NCBI RefSeq assembly: GCF_004804315.1
Contig: NZ_SRXX01000009.1
Span: 62,001-126,000, forward strand
Direction of reading: 5' to 3'
Origin: Flagellimonas onchidii
Lineage (GTDB): Bacteria > Bacteroidota > Bacteroidia > Flavobacteriales > Flavobacteriaceae
Length of the DNA stretch: 64,000 bases
Numbering within the stretch: the first letter of the stretch is position 1; each line of letters begins with the position of its first letter. The notes under the pieces were generated by a model that saw only the letters and a list, made by a program, of their open reading frames with translations, did not search any database and had not been told where the DNA came from. A program made the translations under genes and the position numbers. Below are positions 53,320-62,062 of the stretch, one piece after another.

Positions 53320-54897
53320 ATGAAAAGAGCATTTTTCCTTTTTGTCTTATTTAATTTGAGCTTAGGGTTTGGACAAGAAAGCTTAAGCGAAGGGCCATTT
53401 TCCCAGCTTATCATCAGAGGCGCTACATTGATCAATGGTAACGGGGCTCCCCCTCGTGGCCCTGTTGATGTTGTTGTCGAAAAGAATAAAATCACTAAAA
53501 TTCAAGTTGTAGGTTACCCTGGAGTAAAAATTGATGACTCCAAAAGACCACAACTCAAACCTGGGGGCAAAGAACTAAATTGCGAAGGTATGTACCTTTT
53601 GCCAGGCTTTGTAGATATGCACGGCCATATCGGTGGAGAGGCACAAGGTGCTGATTTTGATTATGTCTTCAAGCTATGGATGGCCCATGGCATTACAACG
53701 GTAAGAGAGCCCGCCGGGAGGGGTATTGATTGGGCGTTGGATTTAAAGCGAAAAAGTGAGAAAAATGAAATAATTGCTCCTCGAATTTTTGCTTACACTG
53801 CTTTTGGGCAAAAAACCAGTGGTTTTAACCCCTTAAATGATGCGCCGATAAGCACTCCAGAACAAGCAAGAAAATGGGTACGGGCCAATGCTGAAAGAGG
53901 AGCAGATGGAATCAAATTTTTTGGAGCCCCCCCAGAAATTATGGCCGCAGCATTGGATGAAAACAAAAAGTTAGGGCTTCGTTCTGCTTGTCATCATGCC
54001 CAATTGGATGTCGCTCGTTGGAACGTTCTGAATTCAGCTCGCGCCGGATTGACCAGCATGGAGCACTGGTACGGCTTACCAGAAGCTTTATTTGAGGATA
54101 GGACAGTTCAAGACTATCCTTTGGATTATAATTACCAAAACGAACAACATCGTTTTGAGGAAGCCGGAAAATTATGGAAACAAGCAGCCAAACCATATTC
54201 TGACCATTGGAATGCCGTAATGGATGAGCTAATAAGTTTAGATTTCACTCTGGACCCAACTTTAAACATCTATGAAGCAAGTCGCGATTTACATCGGGCT
54301 AGAAGGGCGGAGTGGCATGAGGACTATACTTTGCCATCTCTGTGGGAATTCTATCAACCAAGCAAGATTTCACATGGTTCGTATTGGCACGATTGGGGCA
54401 CGGAACAGGAAGTGGCCTGGCGTGAAAACTATAAACTGTGGATGACCTTTGTAAATGAATATAAAAACAGGGGTGGCAGGGTCACCACAGGTTCTGATTC
54501 GGGTTTTATCTTCCAATTATACGGTTTTGCCTATATCAGAGAAATGGAGCTTTTAAGGGAAGTTGGATTCCATCCGCTGGAAATCATCCGTTCGGCCACT
54601 CTAAATGGTGCTGAGGCACTTGGTATGGAAGATAAAATTGGTACGGTCGCCGTAGGTAAACTAGCCGATTTCGTGATTGTTGACGAGAATCCGTTAAAAA
54701 ACCTAAAGGTTCTCTATGGCACGGGAGCCATCAAACTAACAGAAGACAATAAGGTAGTTCGAGTCGGAGGCGTAAGCTATACCATTAAAGATGGTATTAT
54801 TTACGATGCAAAGGCACTTTTGAAAGACGTAAAGAGAACAGTAGAGCAGCAAAAACAAAAATTGAACTACTCAATAAAACAACCGGGATTAGAATAG
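53320..54897 (+). CDS. Exported amidohydrolase-superfamily enzyme
   Basis: The 525-residue protein has a signal peptide (FFLFVLFNLSLGFGQ), then a metal-dependent hydrolase barrel with the HxH pair H101/H103 in DMHGHIGGE. Further elements are AHGITTVREP, the HH in RSACHHAQLD and the Asp-rich TTGSDSGFIFQLYG. The C-terminal composite domain with GKLADFVIVDENPLKNL closes the barrel. ATG 53320 is preferred over 53296 because the signal peptide then has the usual form. Family members hydrolyse amides, lactams or dipeptides (prolidase-like). The link to the M14 gene suggests peptide catabolism, by inference. Confidence 0.9.
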   Translation: MKRAFFLFVLFNLSLGFGQESLSEGPFSQLIIRGATLINGNGAPPRGPVDVVVEKNKITKIQVVGYPGVKIDDSKRPQLKPGGKELNCEGMYLLPGFVDMHGHIGGEAQGADFDYVFKLWMAHGITTVREPAGRGIDWALDLKRKSEKNEIIAPRIFAYTAFGQKTSGFNPLNDAPISTPEQARKWVRANAERGADGIKFFGAPPEIMAAALDENKKLGLRSACHHAQLDVARWNVLNSARAGLTSMEHWYGLPEALFEDRTVQDYPLDYNYQNEQHRFEEAGKLWKQAAKPYSDHWNAVMDELISLDFTLDPTLNIYEASRDLHRARRAEWHEDYTLPSLWEFYQPSKISHGSYWHDWGTEQEVAWRENYKLWMTFVNEYKNRGGRVTTGSDSGFIFQLYGFAYIREMELLREVGFHPLEIIRSATLNGAEALGMEDKIGTVAVGKLADFVIVDENPLKNLKVLYGTGAIKLTEDNKVVRVGGVSYTIKDGIIYDAKALLKDVKRTVEQQKQKLNYSIKQPGLE

Positions 54898-54969
54898 TGT
54901 ACATGATGGTTTCTAAGATTTTGGTTTGTATAGGCTAGATGTATGTAAAAACAGTAAAGTCTGTGTAAG

Positions 54970-55074
54970 CTAGTCTTGGGAATTCCTTCTTTTTCGAAAG
55001 GAAAAAGCGATAGATGCGATTACAAAGGCCGCACTAAAGAACAATGCAAGTGGTATGGCAATTCCCATTATCAT
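54970..55074 (-). CDS. Very small membrane protein (34 residues)
   Basis: A minus-strand frame from ATG at 55074 gives 34 residues: a hydrophobic helix (IPLALFFSAAFVIASIAF) followed by a basic end (FRKRRNSQD). It starts two bases after the stop of the 78-residue secreted protein gene, which implies translational coupling. It is too short for homology claims; coding status rests on the frame, the clean helix and the tight spacing. Confidence 0.55.
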   Translation of the reverse strand: MIMGIAIPLALFFSAAFVIASIAFSFRKRRNSQD

Positions 55075-55076
55075 GA

Positions 55077-55313
55077 TTAAGCCAATTTGGAACGGTTTTT
55101 CTTAGTTCTAAAAGAAAGTGCCTTTTTAACTCTAGAGTTTCTAAATCTATACAATCTGGCAACTTTAGTTTCTTTTTGAGCTTCTTCTTGAACAGTAATA
55201 TCCAATTCAACACCAACAGTTGTAGTTTCAATTTTTACTTCTTTAGAAATGTCTTGTGCCATAGCTAGAGTTCCGAAGAAGATTACTGCGATAAGGGTTA
55301 AAATTGCTTTCAT
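55077..55313 (-). CDS. Small secreted protein with a conserved basic tail
   Basis: A 78-residue protein with a signal peptide (MKAILTLIAVIFFGTLAMAQ). An acidic middle contains two EVKIETTTVG / VELDITV-like strands, and a very basic C-terminus (LYRFRNSRVKKALSFRTKK) looks conserved in flavobacteria, from memory. The tail with its Lys/Arg pairs could bind nucleic acids or membranes after export. It is followed by the 34-residue membrane frame after two bases. A TAGATTTA -7-like box lies at 55336-55343 on this strand. Function unknown. Confidence 0.72.
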   Translation of the reverse strand: MKAILTLIAVIFFGTLAMAQDISKEVKIETTTVGVELDITVQEEAQKETKVARLYRFRNSRVKKALSFRTKKNRSKLA

Positions 55314-55327
55314 GACTTGGGTTGTTT

Positions 55328-55483
55328 TTACATTGTAAATCTACCTTCGTCCTGATCCTGACCTGGATTTATCTCGCTTAACGTCCTTTTTTTTTCGGTA
55401 TCGGAACTTTTTTCGGCTGAAGTGTATTTTATCCTCGATAAACGTTTTGGGGGTAAAAAACACGCTATCGGTTTCATGTGCAT
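55328..55483 (-). CDS. Possible small ORF (51 residues) upstream of the small secreted protein
   Basis: An uninterrupted 51-codon minus-strand frame with a charged composition (SAEKSSDTEKKRTLSEINPG and DQDEGRFTM) ends 14 bases before the next ATG. It has no signal or helix and no known family. It may be a leader or chance frame; it fills most of the 314-base gap 55314-55627, the rest of which holds no gene I can see. Confidence 0.25.
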   Translation of the reverse strand: MHMKPIACFLPPKRLSRIKYTSAEKSSDTEKKRTLSEINPGQDQDEGRFTM

Positions 55484-55627
55484 TTCATCGAGGTTTCCAG
55501 AACTGGCCTTGGATATCGCTAATGCATTTGGTCTGATTTTTTAGTTAGAACATCGATACAAAGTCTTGCTATAAACCCGTAGATTTTATAATTTCAAGGA
55601 CATTTTTAGTCATTTTAAACCATAAAC

Positions 55628-56311
55628 ATGAATATTACCTTTTTAGGCCACGCCACACTTTTGATAGAAGTAGAAAACAAAAAACTAATTGTGGATCCTT
55701 TTATAAGCGGGAACAGTCTGGCCCAAGATATCGACATCAACACATTGAAAGTCGATTATATTTTGATTACTCATGGACACCAAGATCACATATTGGATGT
55801 GGAGGCAATTGCAAAAAACAATCCCGATGCGCTTTTGATTTCCAACTATGAAATTGTGCAATGGTTCGGGGAAAAAGGAATATCTGGGCACCCCCTTAAC
55901 CATGGTGGCAAGTACACCTTCGATTTCGGTACATTGAAATACGTTAATGCCATTCACTCCAGCATGCTGCCTGATGGTACTTACGGTGGAAACCCTGGTG
56001 GATTTGTACTTACAACTTCTGATAAATGCATATATATTGCTGGGGATACTGCCTTGACCTTAGACATGAAATTGATTCCTGAAACTTGTTCCCAGCTGGA
56101 TTTGGCCATTTTGCCTATTGGAGACAACTTCACAATGGGATATGAAGATGCAGCAATCGCAAGTGATTATGTGCAGTGCAACATGGTCTTAGGATGCCAT
56201 TATGATACTTTTCCACCTATCAAACTAGATAAGGATAAAGCCATGGATTATTTTAAATCCAAAGGGAAGGAGCTGGTATTATTGGATATTGGAGCAAGTC
56301 TATCTATTTAA
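55628..56311 (+). CDS. Metallo-beta-lactamase-fold hydrolase (UPF0173)
   Basis: A 227-residue cytoplasmic hydrolase with the fold's metal motif HGHQDH (residues 49-54), followed by further ligands at GGNPGG-adjacent His, YIAGDTAL and LGCHYDTF. It belongs to the UPF0173/YtkL group. No signal peptide is present. The substrate is unknown; relatives are generic metal-dependent hydrolases. The msrA gene begins 47 bases later on the same strand and may be co-transcribed. Confidence 0.92.
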   Translation: MNITFLGHATLLIEVENKKLIVDPFISGNSLAQDIDINTLKVDYILITHGHQDHILDVEAIAKNNPDALLISNYEIVQWFGEKGISGHPLNHGGKYTFDFGTLKYVNAIHSSMLPDGTYGGNPGGFVLTTSDKCIYIAGDTALTLDMKLIPETCSQLDLAILPIGDNFTMGYEDAAIASDYVQCNMVLGCHYDTFPPIKLDKDKAMDYFKSKGKELVLLDIGASLSI

Positions 56312-56358
56312 CTTTATTGCTAGCTTTAGTAATACATTGCATTCTAGAACGACAAAGC

Positions 56359-57054
56359 ATGAAAATAATGACTATTGTGAGAAATCTATTTGTATCGCTA
56401 ATCTTATTGACATCAATAGGGTGTCAATCGAAAACTACTAAAATCCAACCCACCATCGCAGCACACAATCCTGTGGAAAAGGTGATGCTATCCCCCGAGA
56501 AGTTACAAGAATATGAGACCGCTTACTTCGCTAGTGGATGTTTCTGGTGTGTCGAGGCCATTTTCGAAAGCGTAAAAGGAGTCAAGGAGGTATATTCTGG
56601 TTATTCTGGCGGCCCTGAAAAGAATCCGACCTATAAGCAAGTAGCATATGGAAAAACCGGGCATGCAGAGGCCGTAGAAGTATTTTATGACCCTAAAGAG
56701 ATTTCATTCACCGAATTGGTACAGGTTTTCTTTGGTTCCCATGACCCAACTTCCCTTAACAGGCAAGGTCCTGACCGAGGTCCACAATATAGATCGATTG
56801 TCTTCTATAAAAACGAGGAAGAGAAGAAAATAATTACCGATTATATTAATCTATTAGAATCAGAGAATGTATATGACCGGCCAATTGTAACACAAGTTGA
56901 ACCTTTTGAAGTTTTTTATAAAGCAGAAGACTACCATCAAGATTTTGAAAGAAGAAATCCCTATAACTCATATATTATAAGCGTTTCTATTCCACGGTTG
57001 ATGAGGTTTCAGGAAAATTTTAAATCCTATTTAAAAGAAGAAAAATCACATTAA
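56359..57054 (+). CDS. msrA: Peptide-methionine (S)-S-oxide reductase, lipoprotein form
   Basis: A 231-residue MsrA that reduces methionine S-sulfoxide in proteins. The catalytic motif is GCFWC (C61, C64), then YSGYSGGPEKNPTYKQV and HDPTSLNRQGPDRGPQYRS. The N-terminus is a lipoprotein signal (FVSLILLTSIGC), so it probably repairs oxidised envelope proteins. ATG 56359 is preferred over 56317, which would add a non-signal extension. No msrB is near. The length and motifs match the family. Confidence 0.94.
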   Translation: MKIMTIVRNLFVSLILLTSIGCQSKTTKIQPTIAAHNPVEKVMLSPEKLQEYETAYFASGCFWCVEAIFESVKGVKEVYSGYSGGPEKNPTYKQVAYGKTGHAEAVEVFYDPKEISFTELVQVFFGSHDPTSLNRQGPDRGPQYRSIVFYKNEEEKKIITDYINLLESENVYDRPIVTQVEPFEVFYKAEDYHQDFERRNPYNSYIISVSIPRLMRFQENFKSYLKEEKSH

Positions 57055-57132
57055 AGTGTGATGTATTTGTGTATAGCGGTTGGGAAGGTAGGATAGGAAA
57101 GAAAAGATTTTTGGGTTTTTGAAAGGAAAAAG

Positions 57133-58590
57133 TTATTCCTTTAGCACCACCTCACTATACTTGGAATTAATATTGACCGTTTTGTCTGCTTTATTGTTGA
57201 TATAATAGCCCTTGTAAACATTGGCATTATAGTTTTTGTAAGGTTCAATGGTCAAAACCTTGGGAAACTGAACATCGGAAGTAGTTTCATTCACATAAAT
57301 GGTAAATGGTGTTGAGGGGATTGCAAAATCCACTTCTCCATTTTCAACCGTTATATCCACATTAGAAAAATTATTAGACACAGAGTTTATTTGAAGCCCT
57401 CCAAGATTATTGACTGCATATACCTTGTTCAGCAAGCGGTCAATGGTCACATTGGAAGAAACAGAACTTAGTGTCAGCTCCCCAACCTCCTTTAAATCAA
57501 CATAGTCTGAATAATTAGCTTTTAACTGTCCATAATTCCATTTTTGAACGACTACCGGGGAATATGAGGCTCTGATATCAGTACGATCACCATCAATAGT
57601 AGAAGCTAGCAAGCTTGCATAAGACAAGCTTGCTTTAATATTTTTGGTATTTGCTGCTAATTTTACTTCTCCATGCCTCACATTCATTTTTAGCTTTACC
57701 GATTTTGGCATTTTAACCTTAATACTCTTTTTAACCTTATACTTTTTACGTTCACCCTCGGAAGAAAAGTAAAATATGTTAGAATCATCATCCGAATGAA
57801 TGGTAAAAACTCCATTTGACCTATGCTCTTCCCTTTGTCTATCCCTCTCTTCTCGTAGTCGGTCACGCTCTTCCCTCATGGCATCACGCTTTGCCCTTGC
57901 GTTTTCCCTAATAGCTTGAGCTTGCTCTCGCATTTTAAGGCGTTGTTGCCGAAGCTGTTCGCGTTGTTTTTCACGTTCCTCGCCCATCTTTTCCATACTA
58001 GCGCTCCATTCTTCAAATCGCTTTTTATAATTTTTGTCAAAGTTTTTGTCAAAATTCTTTTTCCACTCTTTCATGTACTTATCTCCATCCTTTCTATAAG
58101 CGTCATAATCAAAATCCATATGCGGAATGGGTGGCATGGGAGGCATTTCAGGAATCACTATAACTTCAGGAATCTCTGAAATCTCAATATTTTCAAGACT
58201 TTCGAGATGATGCTCTATATTTATATCTGGCATCACAAAATCGAAGCCATGCGCAAAGGTGTCGCCTCCAACTACATTAAAACTATTACCAAGGGTTTTG
58301 ATTTCTATTTCTTTGCTGTTACCCAGGATTTTAACGACATCCTTTTCAAAATAGGTCTTGGCTTCCTCTTCTGTAGCACCTTCCAGCTCGACTACAGCGG
58401 TAATTTCTACTTGGTTTTTATCCCAAGTCTCAAATTCAATGTCGGCATGACTAGTGTCTATGTTCAACACTGTTTCCTTGTCAACATTGAACGTTTCTTT
58501 GTAGGTCTTTGATTTTTCCTGTGCCAGACCAACGATACCTGTCAAGCCAAAAAGGAAAACATTAAACCATATTTTTAGGTTCCTGCTCAT
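57133..58590 (-). CDS. DUF4097-like secreted protein with an Arg/Glu-rich coil
   Basis: A 485-residue exported protein with a signal peptide (WFNVFLFGLTGIVGLAQ). The N-terminal beta domain includes VLNIDTSHADIEFETW, typical of DUF4097-like beta-helix proteins. Residues about 170-258 form a highly charged Arg/Glu/Gln helix (EEREKQREQLRQQRLKM and similar). A second beta-helix domain follows (residues about 270-480, with TDIRASYSPVVVQ). It is the last gene of the sigma/anti-sigma operon and overlaps the anti-sigma gene by 29 bases. It may be the regulated output or a surface sensor; that is inference. Confidence 0.82.
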   Translation of the reverse strand: MSRNLKIWFNVFLFGLTGIVGLAQEKSKTYKETFNVDKETVLNIDTSHADIEFETWDKNQVEITAVVELEGATEEEAKTYFEKDVVKILGNSKEIEIKTLGNSFNVVGGDTFAHGFDFVMPDINIEHHLESLENIEISEIPEVIVIPEMPPMPPIPHMDFDYDAYRKDGDKYMKEWKKNFDKNFDKNYKKRFEEWSASMEKMGEEREKQREQLRQQRLKMREQAQAIRENARAKRDAMREERDRLREERDRQREEHRSNGVFTIHSDDDSNIFYFSSEGERKKYKVKKSIKVKMPKSVKLKMNVRHGEVKLAANTKNIKASLSYASLLASTIDGDRTDIRASYSPVVVQKWNYGQLKANYSDYVDLKEVGELTLSSVSSNVTIDRLLNKVYAVNNLGGLQINSVSNNFSNVDITVENGEVDFAIPSTPFTIYVNETTSDVQFPKVLTIEPYKNYNANVYKGYYINNKADKTVNINSKYSEVVLKE

Positions 58591-59188
58591 TTTTTGATGA
58601 TTTTAATTGATTTAACTTTGATTTTAGCTTTTGTAATAATTGCAATCGCAACTGGAGGTTTTGTATCAAGGCATTTATAGTGTCATCATTAGGCCCGACC
58701 GCATTGAGTTCTACCGTCAATTTTTTGTACTCCTTGTCCAATTCAGAAAGTCGAGCCATATAGCTATCAACAATAACTTTATTCTCTCCGGTAAACTCCA
58801 AACCAGAAAGTTCAAGATTGATATTGGTCACATAATACCTTTCTATCTTTTTTAAATCGGGAGAAAGATCACCCAACGAAATACTTTGACGCTGTTCAGA
58901 TCCATTTCCTTTATCGGTTATAGTCGTATCGGAATTTTCAATTGTTTTATCAGTTCCAAAAACGAAATACGCCGTCAAACCCAACAATACTACTACGGAT
59001 GCCGCTATTCGCAGCCATGGAAAAGGTTTAAGTTTAGGTTTTGGCTTAGATTTAGGTGCAGTCTCCAGTTTCAAGTCTGGCAAGCTTTCCTCCAATTTGG
59101 ATAAAAACCTATCTTCATGCCCAGGCTTCATTATCCTTTTGTCCTCTTTCTTCTCTTTTGCAAATAATTCTTTAAGATCCTGTCCCAT
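58562..59188 (-). CDS. Anti-sigma-factor-like membrane protein
   Basis: A 208-residue single-pass protein. The N-terminal cytosolic part is short and basic, with EEKDKRIM-like charged residues near the start and SKPKPKLKPFPW before the membrane helix (IAASVVVLLGLTAYFVFG, residues about 62-80). The periplasmic part has a coiled-coil region (LRLQLLQKLKSKLNQLK). It overlaps the sigma gene by 17 bases and the DUF4097-like gene by 29 bases. The gene order is that of an ECF sigma factor with its membrane anti-sigma partner, though no zinc ZAS motif is visible. Confidence 0.8.
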   Translation of the reverse strand: MGQDLKELFAKEKKEDKRIMKPGHEDRFLSKLEESLPDLKLETAPKSKPKPKLKPFPWLRIAASVVVLLGLTAYFVFGTDKTIENSDTTITDKGNGSEQRQSISLGDLSPDLKKIERYYVTNINLELSGLEFTGENKVIVDSYMARLSELDKEYKKLTVELNAVGPNDDTINALIQNLQLRLQLLQKLKSKLNQLKSSKNEQEPKNMV

Positions 59189-59714
59189 AAGCCCAGTTCT
59201 TTAATGATTCCTTTAGTTGTGTTTTTCCTCGCAACAATCTAGTTCTTGATGCCGTTTCCGAAATTCCTAAAATGAAGGAAATCTCACTATGATCATATCC
59301 TTCTACCAAGAATAATTGCACCACGTATCTATACTTCTCGGGGAGTTTTTCAATGACCTCTTTTATACATTCAAGCGAAATTCCTTTCTCAATTGTCCAA
59401 TCATCATCATCTGCTACATGTATATGCCCTTCGTTCAACTCCACCGTCCGCTGATGCTTCGATTTTAAAAAATCGATACTCCCATTTATTACTATTTTTT
59501 TCAACCAAGCCCCAAATGTGACCTCTCCCTTGAATTGATCAATCCGTTGAAAGGCCTTGATAAAAGCTTCTTGCAACACATCTTCGGCATCATCTGGGTT
59601 TTTCAGAAAACGTAAAGCCACACCATACATTCCATCGCAATATTGCCTGTAAAGCTTTAATTGCGCCTGGCGATCATTGGCCTTGCATTTTTCTACCAGT
59701 TCAATATGAAACAT
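59172..59714 (-). CDS. ECF-type RNA polymerase sigma factor
   Basis: A 180-residue sigma-70 family factor of the extracytoplasmic type. Region 2 (YGVALRFLKNPDDAEDVLQEAFIKAF, in two parts) and region 4 with the helix-turn-helix GYDHSEISFILGISETASRTRLLRGK are clear. It redirects RNA polymerase to a small regulon, most likely one including its own operon (59714-57133). No TAnnTTTG box was found upstream, which fits autoregulation by a non-housekeeping promoter. It diverges from meaB, which lies 301 bases away. Confidence 0.92.
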   Translation of the reverse strand: MFHIELVEKCKANDRQAQLKLYRQYCDGMYGVALRFLKNPDDAEDVLQEAFIKAFQRIDQFKGEVTFGAWLKKIVINGSIDFLKSKHQRTVELNEGHIHVADDDDWTIEKGISLECIKEVIEKLPEKYRYVVQLFLVEGYDHSEISFILGISETASRTRLLRGKTQLKESLKNWAYGTGS

Positions 59715-60015
59715 GGTCAGTTGTTGTATTTGGTATTTTGGTTGTTCAAGTTAAGGACGAGGTAAAAAACCACATGTTGCAAAATATTCTCAATTTGGTG
59801 TTTTTTTTAACATTTATATCATGGTAACGGGCGAAAAGTTCTATTTCCTTTCAGCAAGCTGTAGTAACCACAAGATCACTGCCTATAAAAATTTAGTATG
59901 ATTCGTGTCAACCCATCGAGCATATGATTTGCACCGATACACTTTTAGTTTTGACCTGGTATAATTGACCATAAGCCGCGAAAACTTTATACCTTCGTAA
60001 TCAACTTTAGCAATT
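59715..60015. other. Divergent intergenic region between the sigma operon and meaB
   Basis: These 301 bases hold no convincing gene; the longest frame seen is 26 codons at 59820. A TACCTTCG -7-like box (59990-59997) with TTG 22 bases upstream may drive meaB. The left half should contain the sigma factor's own promoter, but no motif can be named. Confidence 0.4.
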
Positions 60016-61065
60016 TTGATCTTGGCAAACAAGAAACATATTTCTTCCAGTATTTCTAAAATAAGAAAGCTTAGAAAGCAAGATGTTTCGGTGGATGAGC
60101 TGCTTAAAGGACTGTTCAAAGGCAACAAAGCCCATCTTGCCAAGGCTATAACACTTGTAGAAAGTTCAAAGGCCGAACATTTTGAAAAAGCCAACACCCT
60201 TGTCGAAAAGTGTCTGGGCAAGTCCAATAGCAGCGTTAGAATCGGTATTACCGGAGTTCCTGGGGTGGGAAAAAGTACATTTATTGAGGCTTTTGGTAAA
60301 GCGTTGACCCAAATAGGGAAAAAAGTTGCCGTTTTGGCGGTAGACCCCACAAGTACCCTGAGCAAAGGCAGCATTTTGGGTGATAAAACCCGGATGCAAA
60401 ACCTTTCTAAAGATTCTAACGCCTTTATACGACCTTCTCCTTCCGGTGATTCATTGGGTGGTGTAGCCAGAAAAACCCGTGAAAGCATTATTTTATGTGA
60501 GGCTGCGGGTTATGACATTATTTTAGTAGAAACCGTTGGTGTAGGACAAAGTGAGACCATGGTGCACAGTATGGCCGATTTCTTTCTGTTATTGAAACTT
60601 TCAGGTGCAGGAGACGAGCTTCAAGGCATTAAACGTGGCATTATGGAAATGGCCGATGCTATCGCAATAAACAAGGCAGATGGTGACAATCTTGAAAAGG
60701 CCAAGTTGGCCGAGGTTGAATTTTCAAGAGCACTCCATTTATATCCGCCTAAAGCAAATGGATGGACGCCAAAGGTGCTTCGATGCTCTGCATCAGAACA
60801 GACCGGAATCCTCGAGATATGGCACTTGATAGAAGAGTATGTTACATTAAACAAGAAAAATGGCCATTTTGAACAGAACCGCAAAAACCAAAATAAAAAC
60901 TGGTTTTTACAAACTGTGGATGAGCAAATAAAACAGTATTTCCATCAGAAAAAGTCCTTTGAAAAAGTCCAAAACGACATGTTAGTGGCAGTGGAAAACA
61001 ACAGGGTGTCACCTTTTTATGCTGCAAAAAAACTATTGGAAAGCATCTCAGTGGAACTTAAATAA
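60016..61065 (+). CDS. meaB: Methylmalonyl-CoA mutase-associated GTPase MeaB
   Basis: A 349-residue G3E-type GTPase that guards and reloads B12-dependent methylmalonyl-CoA mutase. The P-loop is GVPGVGKST, switch and base motifs are VLAVDPTS, ETVGVGQSE and INKADGDN, and the C-terminal helix region ends EKVQNDM and VSPFYAAKKLLE. A TAA in frame at 59998 forces the start to TTG 60016 or 60022. The mutase is not in the window. With the PduO adenosyltransferase at 44977 it indicates an active B12-dependent propionate or methylmalonyl path. Confidence 0.94.
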   Translation: MILANKKHISSSISKIRKLRKQDVSVDELLKGLFKGNKAHLAKAITLVESSKAEHFEKANTLVEKCLGKSNSSVRIGITGVPGVGKSTFIEAFGKALTQIGKKVAVLAVDPTSTLSKGSILGDKTRMQNLSKDSNAFIRPSPSGDSLGGVARKTRESIILCEAAGYDIILVETVGVGQSETMVHSMADFFLLLKLSGAGDELQGIKRGIMEMADAIAINKADGDNLEKAKLAEVEFSRALHLYPPKANGWTPKVLRCSASEQTGILEIWHLIEEYVTLNKKNGHFEQNRKNQNKNWFLQTVDEQIKQYFHQKKSFEKVQNDMLVAVENNRVSPFYAAKKLLESISVELK

Positions 61066-61071
61066 AAGAAG

Positions 61072-61079
61072 TAAATTTG
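61072..61079 (+). promoter_or_regulatory. -7 box (TAAATTTG) for the GT2 gene
   Basis: TAAATTTG matches the consensus, 20 bases before ATG 61100, and supports that start rather than one inside meaB. No TTG lies at the usual spacing. Confidence 0.45.
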
Positions 61080-61099
61080 CCCAGATTATAAGCCAAAGC

Positions 61100-62062
61100 A
61101 TGAGCACTGTCACTGATTCCCTACTATCCATAGTGGTTCCATTGTACAACGAAGAAGACAATGTAGTCTTGTTGACCGAAAAAATCCATGAGAACTTACA
61201 AGGGTACAATTATCAAATTGTATATGTTGATGATTTCTCCACGGATAAAACCAGAAAAGTGGTCAAGGGCATGGATGACAACAAGGTGCATTTGATTGAG
61301 CTCAAAAAAAACTATGGCCAAAGTTTGGCCTTGGCTGCAGGAATTGACTACGCTGAAGGTGAATACATCATTACCATGGACGGGGATTTACAAAACGACC
61401 CCTCCGATATCCCTCAGATGTTGGAATACGCCGTGAATGATGATTATGATGTTGTCACTGGAATACGTCAAAAAAGAAAGGATTCACTTATAAAAAAAAT
61501 ACCTTCAAAAATTGCCAATTTTTTGGTTCGAAGGGTCACCAAATTGGATATTAAGGACAATGGCTGCGCTCTAAAAGTGTTTACCAAAGATATCGCCAAA
61601 GGTCTTAATCTATATGGCGAGATGCATCGTTTTATTACACTTTTGGCTTATTTGGAAGGCGGGCAGATAAAGCAAGTTCCCGTAAAACACCATGCACGTC
61701 ATGCAGGGGTGTCAAAATATGGTTTGGAGCGTGTTTTTAAGGTTGTGGCCGATATGATGTTGTTGCTCTTTATTCGAAAGTATTTTCAACGGCCCATCCA
61801 CCTTTTTGGGATTTTTGGAGTACTGTTGATTATTCTAGGTATTTTCATCAATTTGTACCTTTTGATAGTAAAACTCGGTTTTGGTGAGGATATTGGCAGC
61901 AGACCACTTTTGATTTTTGGAATGATGTTCATTTTAGGGGGAATCCAGTTGTTTACCATAGGTATTGTCATGGAATTGCTTATCCGCACTTATTATGAGT
62001 CTCAACAAAAAAGACCGTATCGTGTCAAAAAAATAACCATTGGTGACGGAAAAGCTGCGTAA
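61100..62062 (+). CDS. GT2 family glycosyltransferase, DPM1/GtrB-like
   Basis: A 320-residue enzyme. The GT-A domain (residues about 8-225) has VVPLYNEEDNVV at its start, VDDFSTDKT and the metal-binding ITMDGDLQNDP. Two C-terminal helices (FGIFGVLLIILGIFI and LLIFGMMFILGG) anchor it to the membrane. It should attach a sugar to undecaprenyl phosphate, giving the donor used by ArnT/PMT-type enzymes. ATG 61100 is chosen because it follows a -7 box and precedes the conserved start. It overlaps the flippase gene by about 20 bases, in one operon. Confidence 0.93.
   Translation: MSTVTDSLLSIVVPLYNEEDNVVLLTEKIHENLQGYNYQIVYVDDFSTDKTRKVVKGMDDNKVHLIELKKNYGQSLALAAGIDYAEGEYIITMDGDLQNDPSDIPQMLEYAVNDDYDVVTGIRQKRKDSLIKKIPSKIANFLVRRVTKLDIKDNGCALKVFTKDIAKGLNLYGEMHRFITLLAYLEGGQIKQVPVKHHARHAGVSKYGLERVFKVVADMMLLLFIRKYFQRPIHLFGIFGVLLIILGIFINLYLLIVKLGFGEDIGSRPLLIFGMMFILGGIQLFTIGIVMELLIRTYYESQQKRPYRVKKITIGDGKAA

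Noticed and set aside
57046..57061. TCACA/TGTGA dyad after msrA
   Set aside because: The arms are short and no T run follows, so it is not supported as a terminator.
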